Assembly: GCF_035083965.1 (NCBI RefSeq)
Contig: NC_089722.1
Span: 42,904,697 to 42,968,696, forward strand
Length of the DNA stretch: 64,000 nucleotides
Reading direction: 5' to 3'
From: Branchiostoma lanceolatum
Lineage: Eukaryota; Chordata; Leptocardii; Amphioxiformes; Branchiostomatidae
Shown in pieces: positions 10,736 through 21,286 of this stretch; positions within the stretch are counted from its first letter, which is position 1, and every line of letters begins with the position of its first letter. The notes beneath the pieces are model-generated. The model had not been told where the DNA came from. It worked only from the letters and a program-made list of their open reading frames with translations, and did not search any database. A program made the translations under genes and the position numbers.

Positions 10736-13700
10736 CGCACGCCCAAACTGCACACATGTACAAACAAACGGTAACATGGCAATCAGAGGTGGCAAATTTC
10801 ACTGGACCCCCTTACCCATACTGTTTTTATCCTACCACAATCCCACAGACAAGCCTACTGTACTACGGGTCCCCCGAAAGTGCGAAATGGAACGAAATGG
10901 AACGAAATGGAACGAACTAAAACAACATATGTTACATTATGAAATGAAATACCAGCAGATTGCGACATATAAGGAGTAGACCGGAACAGGAAGCATTTTA
11001 AATACAGAAGTGAGTGGTAAATACATAATATAACGTGTTTTATTTCTTGAAACTATGTGATGATATTAAATACAACGTTTTTGTCGCGTTTGTGTGGCTA
11101 GATTCTTCCTTGAAAATAGAGGCGCCGCGTGCAAAGAGATCCGCCGCTCTTCCTTGTGTACCAACGATCTGCAAATGAACTGCTGCAAATAGCATGGGAA
11201 AACAAGCAAACGGAACTGAGTATCGAAGTTAGGACTAGATTATACAGTTGGTGGTAATATTGCATCTCATAATTCACCAAGAAGGCTTGAGGCAAGCGTT
11301 GTTTTATTATTCATACAGCGTGTTTGCGTGTTGCGGGACAGAACTCTTCTCTCCCAAATCAAGGTCCTATTTTAACCTCCTTGCCCAAATGGAGCCCCGC
11401 ATACAAATGAACCGCCATTGTTGCCAGCGCGACGGGACTGTGGGCGTGCTACCGACAGGTTGAATCAAACTCCGACTTTCCAGTTATTTACATACGGTTT
11501 TAGTCAATAACTAGTATATTTACCCTTGTCTATTGAAACAAGAAGATTTAATGCCATTCCTGAGGATGATAGAATTTGTCTACTGTGTAATCTACATGAA
11601 ATTGAAAATGAGGTCCATTTCCTATTTTATTGCACTTTTTACGACAGTTTACGCCAAACACTGTTCAACAAAATGTACAACAAGAGACCTGATATCATTT
11701 GGGAAAGAGATGAAACAAAACTTAACTGGTTATTCACGGAGGGGGTATTTGAAATAGCTTCATTCATTCAAAAGGCTTGGAGGGAACGTAAGCACTACAT
11801 CTACTCATAACAAGACAGCAACAACAACAAAAAAATACTTCAATGAAATGATTTGATCCTAATTGGCATCTAGTTTTGGCTTTGTTTGGTTTTGTCTCTA
11901 CCCTGTCATGTTCTGTTTTGACTGTTATATACTGAGTTGATATACGTGTGTTACCTTCAATAACTTTTGATTTGAATTTAATTTATGTTCATTTACCACT
12001 TGCTTCCTTGAATTGATTTGAATCATTGTACCAGGTGTGTCCCTTTTTGTGTTGCCACTATATTATGCTCATATTGTTTAGTGTCACTCATTACTGCTAT
12101 TTTTATGATTTATTTCTGATTATCATTATTTACTACTGTACCTCTTCCATTACTCAAGTTTATGTATTCTTATGTATGGTGTCTTATAAGCCCGTATTGG
12201 CTTGGCGACTTTTGTCGCAGGACACGGAAATAAAACATTCATTCATTCATTCATTCATTCATTCATTCAGTACGTAGCATATGCATATCTCCACAACAAC
12301 GATTTTTATACAACCAATTCTTCGGCTCAAAGTCAGACCGCTGTCGGGGAATGGACCCCTCCGTTAATGATATGCAAATGAAGCTCTGCGCTGCGTCACC
12401 AATTTCACACATTTCACACTCCATTCAAACACGGACGTGGAGTCCTCTGGAGACATTTCTGCTTCCCTGTTCCCGACAAAACAAAGGGAGGGTGTGAACG
12501 AGGAGGACATGTATTTCACGGTTCACACAACACGCAAACACGCTAGCTGTATACATAATAAGATAACGCTTGCCTCATGCCCTCTTGGAGATGCAATGTT
12601 ACCACCAACTTCTGTATAATCAAGGAGGTATAATCTGGTCCTTACTTCGATACTTAGTTCCGTTTGCTTGTTTTCCCCGCTATTTGCAGCAGTTCATTTG
12701 CAGATCGTTGGTACACAAGGAAGAGCGGCGGATCTCTTTGCACGCGGTGCGTCCATTTTCAAGGAAGAATCTAGTCACACAAACGCGACAAAAACGTTGT
12801 ATTTAATATTATCACATAGATTCAAGAAATAAAACACGTAAAATTATGTATTACCACTCACTTCTGTATTTAAAATGCTTCCTGTTCCGGTCTACTCCTT
12901 ATATGTCGCAATCTGCTGGTATTTCACATCATAATGTTACATATGTTGTTTTCGTTCATTCCATTTCGTTCCATGTCGTTCCATGTCGTTCCATTTCGTT
13001 CCATTTCGTTCCATTTCGCACTTTCGGGGGACCGTGTACTACAAGGATGTATGACAATGCTGCATTGTGTTTATTGGGAATCGCAGAAGCACATGCATAC
13101 ACAAACAGACAGACAACGCAAAAATGCTTCACTTGCTTGGGGCAAAATCAAAAGTTTAGTTGATACACACCTAAAACTAAGCAACGACTGGTCATCGAAG
13201 TAAAAAAACAGCATGTTTCCATGAATTTTCATCCTTGTATGATTTGCAAATGCTGCAATGACCACCCCTTAAAACTGTACAACAGTAAGTTGTCTTAACA
13301 ACATTGAACGGTAAAGTTTCCTTTAACTGGAAACATAATCTTTAATATCAAAGCTAGCAATGATGATGTACGAACCTTAGGGCTGCACCCCGCATCTGGT
13401 GATGGCCAATCGTTCTCCTTGTCCTGCAGGTCAGGTGACCCGACATGTTTCCTGTGGGCGAACTTCCTGCGTAGCGCCTGCGCGATGAGGGCGGCCGGGT
13501 CCTGGGTGTCAGCCTCCTTAGGCTTCTGTCTGACAGGGGTGCCGCCGGGGGACCTAGGAACAAGGCTAGGTGTCAGTTTGGGAGTTTTCATCACAAGGGT
13601 CAATATTGGGGTGCCGCTGGGGGACCTGGGAACAAGGCTCAGGGGTTCTCAACACAAGGTAGAGGGTCAATATGGGGGGTTCAGGGACCTACACACAAAG

Positions 13701-16700
13701 TTAAAGGTCAATATGGGGGTTCTTAAGAAAAAGCTTGAAAGTTTCCTAGGCACCTGCATACAAGGCTAGCGATCTGGCGGAGGACCCATATGGGGATTTC
13801 TGGAGAGGTATACACACGGCTGTGGGTCAACATGGGGGTTCTGAATACAAGGTCAGGGGGCTGCAGTCTTAAAGCACAATGGTTGGAAAAAACATCTGCC
13901 CGTTAACTGGAATAAATCTGTGACAAATTCAGCATCAATCTTTGGCTATATTCAAATGAATGGTAGACTATACGTTTTACAGGAAACCGACCTTTCTACG
14001 GAGCGCAGCTTGACATTGCTCATGTCCTTTAGCACGGCCATCATGTTGGGCGGTCCGCCGGGGCTGGGCATGGAGACGGGCGTGCTCACCGACGCAGACC
14101 GCTTCGACTTGTTCTGCGCAGAAGGGAAACAAATTTATTAACAGTTGTGTACATATGTACTCAAACCTGTCTACAGTGACGCTCAATTGATTTGAAGAAA
14201 ATGGTCAAAGCAGACAGGGGGTGTATAGTTTTATTATCATTTATTATTGCTTGGGTCAATGGGGAAAATTATCGAAGGGACCGACCAGCAATGGCCAGGT
14301 GGTCATCACTATAGCTAGCTTAGCTTAACTGTGTCTGATCTCAGGGCTCGAAATAGTGATGTGCACCCTTGTGCACCCAAAATTGGAGCTGTGCACCTAA
14401 TTTTTGACAGTGGGTGCACCAGTGCACCTAGATATTTTTGTACACTATATGATAACGGTTCTCTTGTACACTAGCATACAGAATATTCTTGAAATGTAAG
14501 TATCAGAAAAAGCAATATAACCCTTTGTTGTACTTGATTTATTGCTTGGTTGAAATTTGACATCTGGATAGAATTACAGACTGAAGTTCTTAATTAAGGG
14601 AGGCAGTAGTGTCAAACTTATGTTTTGCTGACATTCAACTTTATTTCATTTGGTGCACCCAAAATTTTTTCTGTGCACCTAATTTTTTTGGTTGGGTGCA
14701 CCAGTGCACCTATCTCCAAAAAAGAATTTCGAGCCCTGGATCTTGTATCTTACAAAACGGATTATACGTGCAGTCTTTTGAGGATGGCTGCTAGTTTCAA
14801 AAGCACAAAAATTACTTTAAGCAAAAATTATAGTCAGCCGAAGACAACTATTCAGTCAGAGCAGCCATCCCTCATCATACATTAAAGTGTAAACAAAAAA
14901 ATAATACATAATACAATCATAGTTTAGAAATAGACAGTTTGTATGGCCATTGAAATGGTGAAAGTAATAACATAAAGATCAATCAACAAGTTAAAAAGGC
15001 TCAACTCACCTTCCTAATAATCTCCTTGATGTTCAACACGGGTGTAGTGAGGCTGCCGGGGGGAGGGGGTGGTGGTGGTGGAGGGGGCGGCGCAGGGGGT
15101 GGACCCTGGGGGGTCATCGGGGGGTTACCAGTACCCTGCTGCACGGTGGGCATCTGTGGCTGTATCGTTGCCATGAGAGCGATCTGTGCGCGGAGTTTGT
15201 TCAGCTCGGCCTCCAGCGCGCTGATTCTCTGTAGAGCTGCGTCTTCTACTGGGGCCTGCTTCTGTAGGGGGTGGTCAAAAGGACAATGTTTGCTGAACAA
15301 GTTTTAGGTTACATAAAGCTATTCATTCTTCCAATGGTCAACACAAGAAAGAAATGTACTATAGTATAATGCATCACACTCAGAGCTCGAAGTGAATTTT
15401 AGGGATAGGTACATCAGTACCTAAAATAAAAATGTATGAGTGCACAACATAAGATTTTACTGTCAGCAAAACCTAATTGTAAACCCAACTTTTCAAGCTT
15501 GAATGAGCCCCGTGCATGTGATGGACGAATGTATATATTTCTTATCCGGAGATGTCCTTTTACTTTCAGACCTTTTCAGCTTTAGAAAAAATCTTAAGAA
15601 ACCTTCCTACCTGACTTGTAGGATTGCACGTTGCTGCAGGTTTGGCATCTAAGACGTCTTCTGCCTGCTTCGTCTTGACACAACTACTCGAGGTTCTCCT
15701 TGCTGATGCTTCTCTTCTGGACTGTCCCAACTCACAGCTGGGGTAAAAATGAGAGTTTGTAGGAAAACATACAGATTAGAAAAGGCCAAAAAAAAGCAAC
15801 AAAATACTGTAATTCTTGTTTCTTTCACTGTAACTTTTTTCACGGTCACCTCTAGATCTGTACTGTGAACTTATAATCACCGTGAAAAAACCTGTTGTTA
15901 TCATTTATTATTCCTTCACACATCCGTTCTGTAAATCACTTGCCGCCACCGTGAAGTTAAAGTTCAGTGAAAATGTAAATTTTCCTCACACCGTGATTTT
16001 GCTACCATGAAGATAAGGTTCAAATATTACAGTAGCCCCCGACAGAAGCCTCTGCTTGGAGTGAAGCACCATGGTGATACAAAACATGCTGTGTAAGTTA
16101 GTAAGTTAGTGTGTCCCACCTGATGGAGATGCCAGATTGTGCCACCTTGTGGTATGATAAATGCTGTGTATGTTAGTAAGTTAGTGTGTGTCTGACCTGA
16201 TGTAGATATGGTGGTACAGTATATGCTAGATGTATGTTAGCAGGGCTCCAGACTAACTTTTAGGCCTAGGAGCACTGTGCTCCTAACTCAAAAAAGTTAG
16301 GAGCACCAGCAAAAATCTAGGAGCACCACTACAAAAAGTTGGAAGAACAAGCAAAAGTCTTGGCTATACCAAATGATACTCCTATTGATCAATGTTAACA
16401 ACCGGGAATAAAGTATTTGAATAGATCATAAAAGATAAATTGATGGTGCAGAACAATTGGCAATTCAATTCATTCAATACCTTCCTACATACTGATACTA
16501 GTATGATGGATTTTTAGAAACATTCGGCATAGGTTCCCCGGCTGGCCCCTATCCGGGGGCCACGGTGCCTCAAGTTCAACAAGTTGAAAAATACACAATG
16601 GTATTTTTTACTTGGAACAAGGCAGGTAATGATTCACATAACCTTGAATGATAAATAAATAGATGACTCTAGAAGTTATCTATTGGGTTCATGACCAAAA

Positions 16701-18876
16701 CAAATAAAGTCATATTCCATAATTTGAAACTTCACTGCTGGCATCAAGTTTAACATTTTTACAGGCATTTCTTTTCTTTTTACCCTCACCCTCTGTCTAC
16801 AAATAATCCAAAATACTTTAATATCCTTAAAATTCTTGCTCAATAGTATCAAAAATGATCTGTTTGTGCTGACCCAGTCAAATATCTTCGGTTCCTTCGA
16901 AACGCGTAGTTCAAATTTCGCGCGTCAGGACCATGCGGCGCCGCCATCCAATGACAGGCTGACCGCATGGGGAAAGCTTTGTGATTCGCCGCTGTGCAGT
17001 ATAGACAGCAGCAGAATGAAAGTACATGTAGCACCATAACAAGGGGCAGGTAATGAGCTTTGAAATGATACCGGTGACAAAAGGAAAATTTGATATTTTT
17101 TTAAATAAAACTCCACTTGAATTGATTCATCAATTTTTGATCGTAAAAATCATCGCTTGAACAGGTATAAATATGACCGCAGGAAACAAGCCTTTCATTC
17201 TGCTGCGGTCTATTTTTCATAAGCATCATGGCCGCCATTGAAAACAGCGAGCGTCCGGCGAGCGCTCACTTTCATCGACAAAGTTTTGGCGTTTGAAACA
17301 TTTTACAAATCAAACAAATACACCACAAAGGAGAGAAACTTATATCCTTTATTTCAATGGGTAACTTTGCCACTAGGAACGGATAGTTTTTGTACCGCGG
17401 GTGTGGGAACATGATAGAAAATTCACCGACGATATTCGCGGTAGCATTGGAATACCTATATTTTCGGCTTACCGCTTAGTTCTTCAGGCATTATCCTGGC
17501 GCTGGTCTTAATTTTTGATTGTCGCACCGTGCGACCGTGATTTTAAATCTAGTCGCATTCTCAAAAAACTGGTCGCATACATGTTGTGTGCGAGTCGCAC
17601 TCACGAGCGCTGGTTAGTTAGTCAGTGTCCCACCTGATGTAGATGCCCGGGAGCGGCTCCTCCTGTTCCAACATGGCGACGTCGGCCAGCGACACCGGCG
17701 CCCGCCTCACACCGTCCTCGCTGAACGGGGTCCCACATCGCTGGTCCGGCTGCACCGTCTGGGGGACGAGAGAAAAAAGTTTAAAATTGTTCGAAAACTT
17801 TTCACACTGCAAGGCCACAGTCAATTATTTATCTATGTTTCTAAATTGTAAAGCGTATTTGAGTGACTACTTGGTACTCTACAGTGTCTTAGCCCTAGCC
17901 TGCTGGGTGCCATTGGATTACAACTGGGGCTCCTACAGCTACTGGTGCATCACCTAGCTACCCTGAGTGAAAGTTCCGGTAGTAATCGAATGGCATCCGG
18001 GCTATCTTAGCCTAGCCTCTATGTGAATGGCATGGCAGTCAGTGACATAGTGACATAGTGCTTTCTCCCTCTATAAACAACTTCGTAGACTAAGTTCCAA
18101 CTAGCCATCAGACACAACACAAGCAGGAGAGCAAACTTCTATAGGACTGTGGTGTGAGACCTTACCTGGAAGTAGAGCCTGTGGCGCTGGCGTTTGAGTG
18201 ACAATACTGCGGTGTGAGACCTTACCTGGAAGTACAGCCTGTGGCGCTGGGGTTTGAGTGACAATACTGTGGTGTGAGACCTTACCTGGAAGTAGAGCCT
18301 GTGGCGGTGGGGTTTGAGTGACAGGTAGGTGCCAATCAGCCGGACAATACTGCGGTGTGAGACCTTCCTCTGGGCTGACTTGGGCCACCAGCTGACCCAC
18401 AGGGTGCAGAGGTGCTGGTGGGCGACCTGGGAGGGACACAAGTCAGCAGCTTTCATAACGGTTTTCCAACAAAAAAACTACATATTGTACGTAAGAAAAA
18501 CTCATCTGTGTTGGTGAAGGCCCATATAATGCAAATTATGATCCAAGTTTCAACTTTCTTTTCGATTCGACACAAATAATGTGACAATGTCCATCAGTCT
18601 AATTTTCATCTAACGCTTCACTCAATCAGCCCTCTAAAGAAAAACTGACATCATCACTAGTACTGTCAGACAATAGACTACTAGTAGTGCTGCAGCTGTG
18701 GACTATATCCTACCAAATCTCAAAGCAGATGTTGGGAGAAGGGACTGTATTGTCACTCGTGAGGAAACTTTAGTCTTTCATAGACTAGCAAAGCTAGAGA
18801 TGATTGTTACCATCACATAGGGGATCAGGTGGTTGAGGATGTGGAGGATGAGTCGTGGTGACAGGCTGTTGTCCAT
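10649..18876 (-). CDS. MTFR1: Mitochondrial fission regulator family protein (MTFR1/MTFR2-like)
   Basis: Eight coding exons were assembled on the minus strand: 18876-18811, 18426-18286, 17758-17634, 15737-15611, 15261-15010, 14113-13992, 13553-13376 and 10747-10649. They keep phase and give 1,110 nt (369 residues plus stop); human MTFR1 is of similar length. Family signatures are RSIVRLIGTYLSL (exon 2), APVSLADVAMLEQEE (exon 3), a short coiled coil ALQRISALEAELNKLRAQI followed by an 11-proline run (exon 5), VLKDMSNVKLRSVERSPGG (exons 6-7), DPAALIAQALRRKFAHR (exon 7) and FGRAHLKP (exon 8). MTFR proteins act at mitochondria and promote fission. The last donor (GTTCGT) is weak. A 5' untranslated exon ends at 19919 (GCAAG/GTAAGG). 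Orthology to one vertebrate paralogue is not resolved. Confidence 0.8.
10867..13034. mobile_element. hAT-like non-autonomous element with long inverted ends
   Basis: An 8-bp direct duplication, tgtactac, flanks the element at 10859-10866 and 13035-13042. The ends are GGGTCCCCCGAAAGTGCG and its near reverse complement. Inverted similarity continues inward for about 450-500 bp per side (to about 11330 and from about 12520). Next to each end lie tandem aaatggaacg decamers, about three on the left and seven on the right. An 8-bp target duplication is typical of hAT (and P) elements. No transposase frame is visible. It lies in the last intron of the MTFR gene and hosts a later LINE insertion. Confidence 0.75.
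11521..12270 (+). pseudogene. 5'-truncated LINE 3' end nested in the hAT-like element
   Basis: The frame at 11526-11810 encodes the end of a non-LTR reverse transcriptase: RICLLCNLHEIENEVHFLFYC is the CxxC...H..C pattern common at LINE ORF2 termini. The 3' untranslated part ends in an (attc)n tail of about eight units at 12236-12270, a normal LINE terminus. Confidence 0.7.
13540..13860 (-). repeat. Tandem array at the MTFR exon 7 acceptor
   Basis: On the plus strand, units such as 'gtgccgccgggggacctaggaacaaggcta' recur about every 65 bp (13541, 13608, then more diverged to 13860) with 'gtcaatatggggg' between them. On the minus strand each unit repeats the intron end ccttgttcctag and the first coding bases of exon 7 (GTCCCCCGGCGGCAC). 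The copy at 13553 is the in-phase one. Confidence 0.65.
14342..14738. mobile_element. hAT-type MITE with CAGGGCTCGAAAT ends
   Basis: Inverted ends CAGGGCTCGAAAT / ATTTCGAGCCCTG bracket 397 bp. Inside are two similar blocks rich in gtgcacc (14370-14432 and 14651-14712). Flanks share gatct, so the expected 8-bp target duplication is imperfect. It lies in an MTFR intron. Confidence 0.65.
15808..16035. mobile_element. Possible MITE with TACTGTAAT ends
   Basis: The left end 'atactgtaattctt' and right end 'aaatattacagta' are inverted. The interior has repeated 'caccgtga' motifs. No target duplication was established. It lies in an MTFR intron. Confidence 0.35.
16090..16235 (-). repeat. Duplicated copies of the MTFR exon 3 donor region
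   Basis: Two copies of 'gttagtaagttagtgtg...ctgacctgatg.agat' at about 16098-16130 and 16175-16210 match the exon 3 end and donor at 17615-17645 (gttagttagtcagtgtcccacctgatgtagatgcc). The downstream copies sit 1.4 kb from the true exon because another element (16241-17612) separates them. Confidence 0.6.
16241..17612. mobile_element. Probable hAT-like insertion splitting the exon 3 repeat array
   Basis: The interval begins CAGGGCTCCAGACTAAC and ends GAGCGCTG, giving short inverted ends CAG(G/C)GCTC. Flanks both read gttag. The array of MTFR exon 3 copies is interrupted exactly here, which supports an insertion. Internal ends show different tandem motifs (aggagcacc on the left, gtcgca on the right). 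No protein is visible. Confidence 0.45.
17894..18002. mobile_element. Small hairpin MITE
   Basis: The end tgggtgccattggattac is inverted relative to gtagtaatcgaatggcatcc. A related end (gtagtaatcagatggcaccc) is at 36125-36145, so this is a dispersed family. Confidence 0.5.
18141..18350 (-). repeat. 60-bp tandem array at the MTFR exon 2 donor
   Basis: On the minus strand the end of exon 2 plus its donor (CTCTACTTCCAG/GTAAGG) is repeated with a period of exactly 60 bp. The donors fall at 18285, 18225 and 18165. The repeats stay open and in frame and encode VRSHTTVLSLKPQRHRLYFQ-type units of 20 residues. The parent exon lacks the same junction: the repeat joins its SHRSIV part directly to its SLKP part. 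Confidence 0.75.
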
Positions 18877-19290
18877 CAGTCACCAACTCCAGCGTCTGGA
18901 TACACATAAGGGGAGTTACTTTTTACGTAATGTAGTATTATGTACATTTGTCACATGGTGTACGTACTAGTACTATAAGCTAGTATCAGAATCAGCATTG
19001 ACTCACATGCATGCATAGCGACCGTGACTTGAAGAGAATATAAGAGACACTGCCTTTGCCAGTGTGAACCAAAGAGGCTACCTTTAGGCTTCAACTTCGA
19101 GAGATTTTGTTATTTATTGATTTATAAAACATCTATGTCCAGCCATGGCCTGAGTCATCACTTTTATGTATTTATCTCTCTACAAGCCTCCTCCTACTGG
19201 TTACTCTATTAAGAAATAGAGAAATAACATCTGTAGACTAGGCTGAACAGTTTGGACAAGATGAGAAACTTTCAAATAAGTTGACTTCAA

Positions 19291-19562
19291 CCATCGCGTG
19301 GCGCGTTGGATACACCCGATCCCTCGATCTCGGAAGTTAAGCAACGCGCGGTCCGGACAGTGCTTGGATGGGAGACCAACCAAGGACGTCCGGATTGCTG
19401 TAGCCTCACGAAGCTTTCCACGAAATCGTCTTCCGGGAGGGACGTAAAACGGGGGTCCCGTGCTCGAGGAGGTGCCTCGAACACGTTAAACAGCCTCATT
19501 ACCCTACACATTGGGTACCTGCCTGTGGCACTGGCTGCAAATACACCTGATATTATCATCTT
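19291..19562 (+). mobile_element. 5S rRNA-derived SINE, copy 1
   Basis: The head (19291 to about 19410) matches animal 5S rRNA: cccgatc..tcgatctcggaagttaagcaa and cttggatgggagaccaacc, ending gctgtagcct. These include the internal promoter boxes A and C. The body and tail (gtcttccgggagggacgtaaaacg ... cactggctgcaaatacacctga) are not rRNA and recur in the second copy at 54.3-54.6 kb. It lies upstream of the MTFR coding exons. Confidence 0.85.
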
Positions 19563-19918
19563 GTCTTTTTGTCTGTTTATCTTCTTTCATCACATGATGT
19601 ACTTTGCCAGTTTGCCAACATATTTTTTGGTAAAACTGCCCATGCACATGGTCAACACATCTTGCCATCTCAATCATGTCAGCCTAGCTCTGCAACATTT
19701 TGCCTTAGTCCGCTAGTCCTAGATGGTCGTACAGATCTATTAAATTTTTAAAACTTTAAATTTTATGCCCCCCTCCCTCGCTAGCGCTGCGACAACGGTT
19801 AATAGCGTGGTAATGGGACACATAATTTTTTGTACGATCTGTACCTCATCTAGCTGTCTAGATCTATGTAAGCGAACTGAACAGTGACAGCTGTATCTAT
19901 ACCTAGAGACCTCCTTAC

Positions 19919-20326
19919 CTTGCACAAAAGCAGACACGGCAGGTTTCTTGAATCAAAACATTTCCACTTCAACTTTCTCTTCTCCACTTCTCGGACCACA
20001 AAATGGTTTTAAACCGAGCGCTACCGGTTTTACCCATCATGCACCGCGCAGCTGGCGTGTCAGCGAATCAGGTTCATTTATTTCTCCGACGTCATAATAA
20101 TCAACCAATCAGAGATAGTAAAGTCAGTGACGTCATGTATATGCGCCATCTTTAAAATTTCAAGTCATCACCTTTAATTTTTGCAGCGCACTGACGACCC
20201 AAAACGCACAGGGAAAAGTTTGATTTACAGCGGAACGAAACAGCTGAAATCACCGAGAAGACGTTTCACATCAGGCCAATATTCTGGGGTTGCAAAGTCC
20301 ACCATTTACAGTGGTTCCGAAAGGAG
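19919..20326. promoter_or_regulatory. Divergent MTFR / ARMC1 promoter with both 5' untranslated exons
   Basis: A minus-strand donor at 19919 (MTFR side) and a plus-strand donor at 20326 (GAG/GTAACG, ARMC1 side) face away from each other. Between them lie a CRE TGACGTCA (20128-20135), a second CGACGTCA near 20088, a CCAAT box (20105-20109) and a YY1-like gcgccatcttt (20143-20153). No TATA box is evident. Start sites were not determined. Confidence 0.6.
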
Positions 20327-20728
20327 GTAACGTTATATTTTGGGTACGGGTGTATCTTTCCTCGTGAAAATCGTTGTGTTTAAAAATCATGTTTGAGGAA
20401 GTCGGCAGCTGAAGGTCGTCCAAGTTTTCTAGCATCAAAATAACTTCAACTAAAGCTGTCACCACTAAACTTTGAATCAGCGCTGCTGAATCAGCTACTG
20501 TAATACGATGACATTTATGTAAGCTCTCTGCAAGGATCTCTGGTATACACTTCAAAATTTGGTTGACTCCACGCCCCACCTCCTCAGCACTTCTGAGTGA
20601 TGAATAAACATCACTCTAGTGACAGTCTAACTCATAAAAGTCATAAATAGAAATTTTCATCACATATTGTAAAGTAGTCCTGATGATTGTGCACTTGCGA
20701 TAAAAACTGATCCATGTATTTTCAGTTA

Positions 20729-21146
20729 GGGCTACACCAAGTAATTTTTATGGATGACGTCCTTTGGAGACCCTAAATCTAATGCGAGAGTGCGAAAAAA
20801 CCCAAGAAGGGCCAAAGAAAACAAGAAGATGCCCAGATTTGAAATATAATAGTCGACGACACATGTTAGGACACAATTTGAATGAGAGAACACAGTGTAA
20901 CAACTAAAAATTATTTTATTCATCATGAAAACAGCAATAATTTGAATAAGTCAGTTGAAGTTGAACAGCAGTTTTTGTCCTGTTCTGTTTCTTTCCATAT
21001 TCCATCGATTTTGCAGGCCTGCAGAACATACATGTGTAGTATACTAAAAAGGTAAAATTCGCATGCATTACTACATTTCTACCTATGCAACTAGTCCACA
21101 AGAGCCTAGATGCGGACGTCATCCATATAAATTACTTGGTGTAGCC
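20729..21146. mobile_element. Tc1/mariner-like MITE in ARMC1 intron 1
   Basis: Inverted ends of about 32 bp start GGCTACACCAAGTAATTT and are mirrored at 21115-21146 (aaattacttggtgtagcc). TA dinucleotides flank both sides. There is no transposase frame. Confidence 0.65.
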
Positions 21147-21286
21147 TAGAGCTTTGCTTTACTAGTAGTCAGATCTGCTGAAGTGGCTGGAACGTGATGA
21201 TAAATTATGTGACCCAATTCTACTGAGAAAAGTGTGAACCTTGTGTTTTCTGTATCTGTATCTTCAGGTAAACTCAGGCTTGAAGG

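Noticed and set aside
18100-18350. CRISPR-like array
   Set aside because: The repeats are head-to-tail without unique spacers and are explained by the MTFR exon border.
19291-19410. True 5S rRNA gene
   Set aside because: It has many changes from animal 5S, and a shared non-rRNA tail follows it in both copies.
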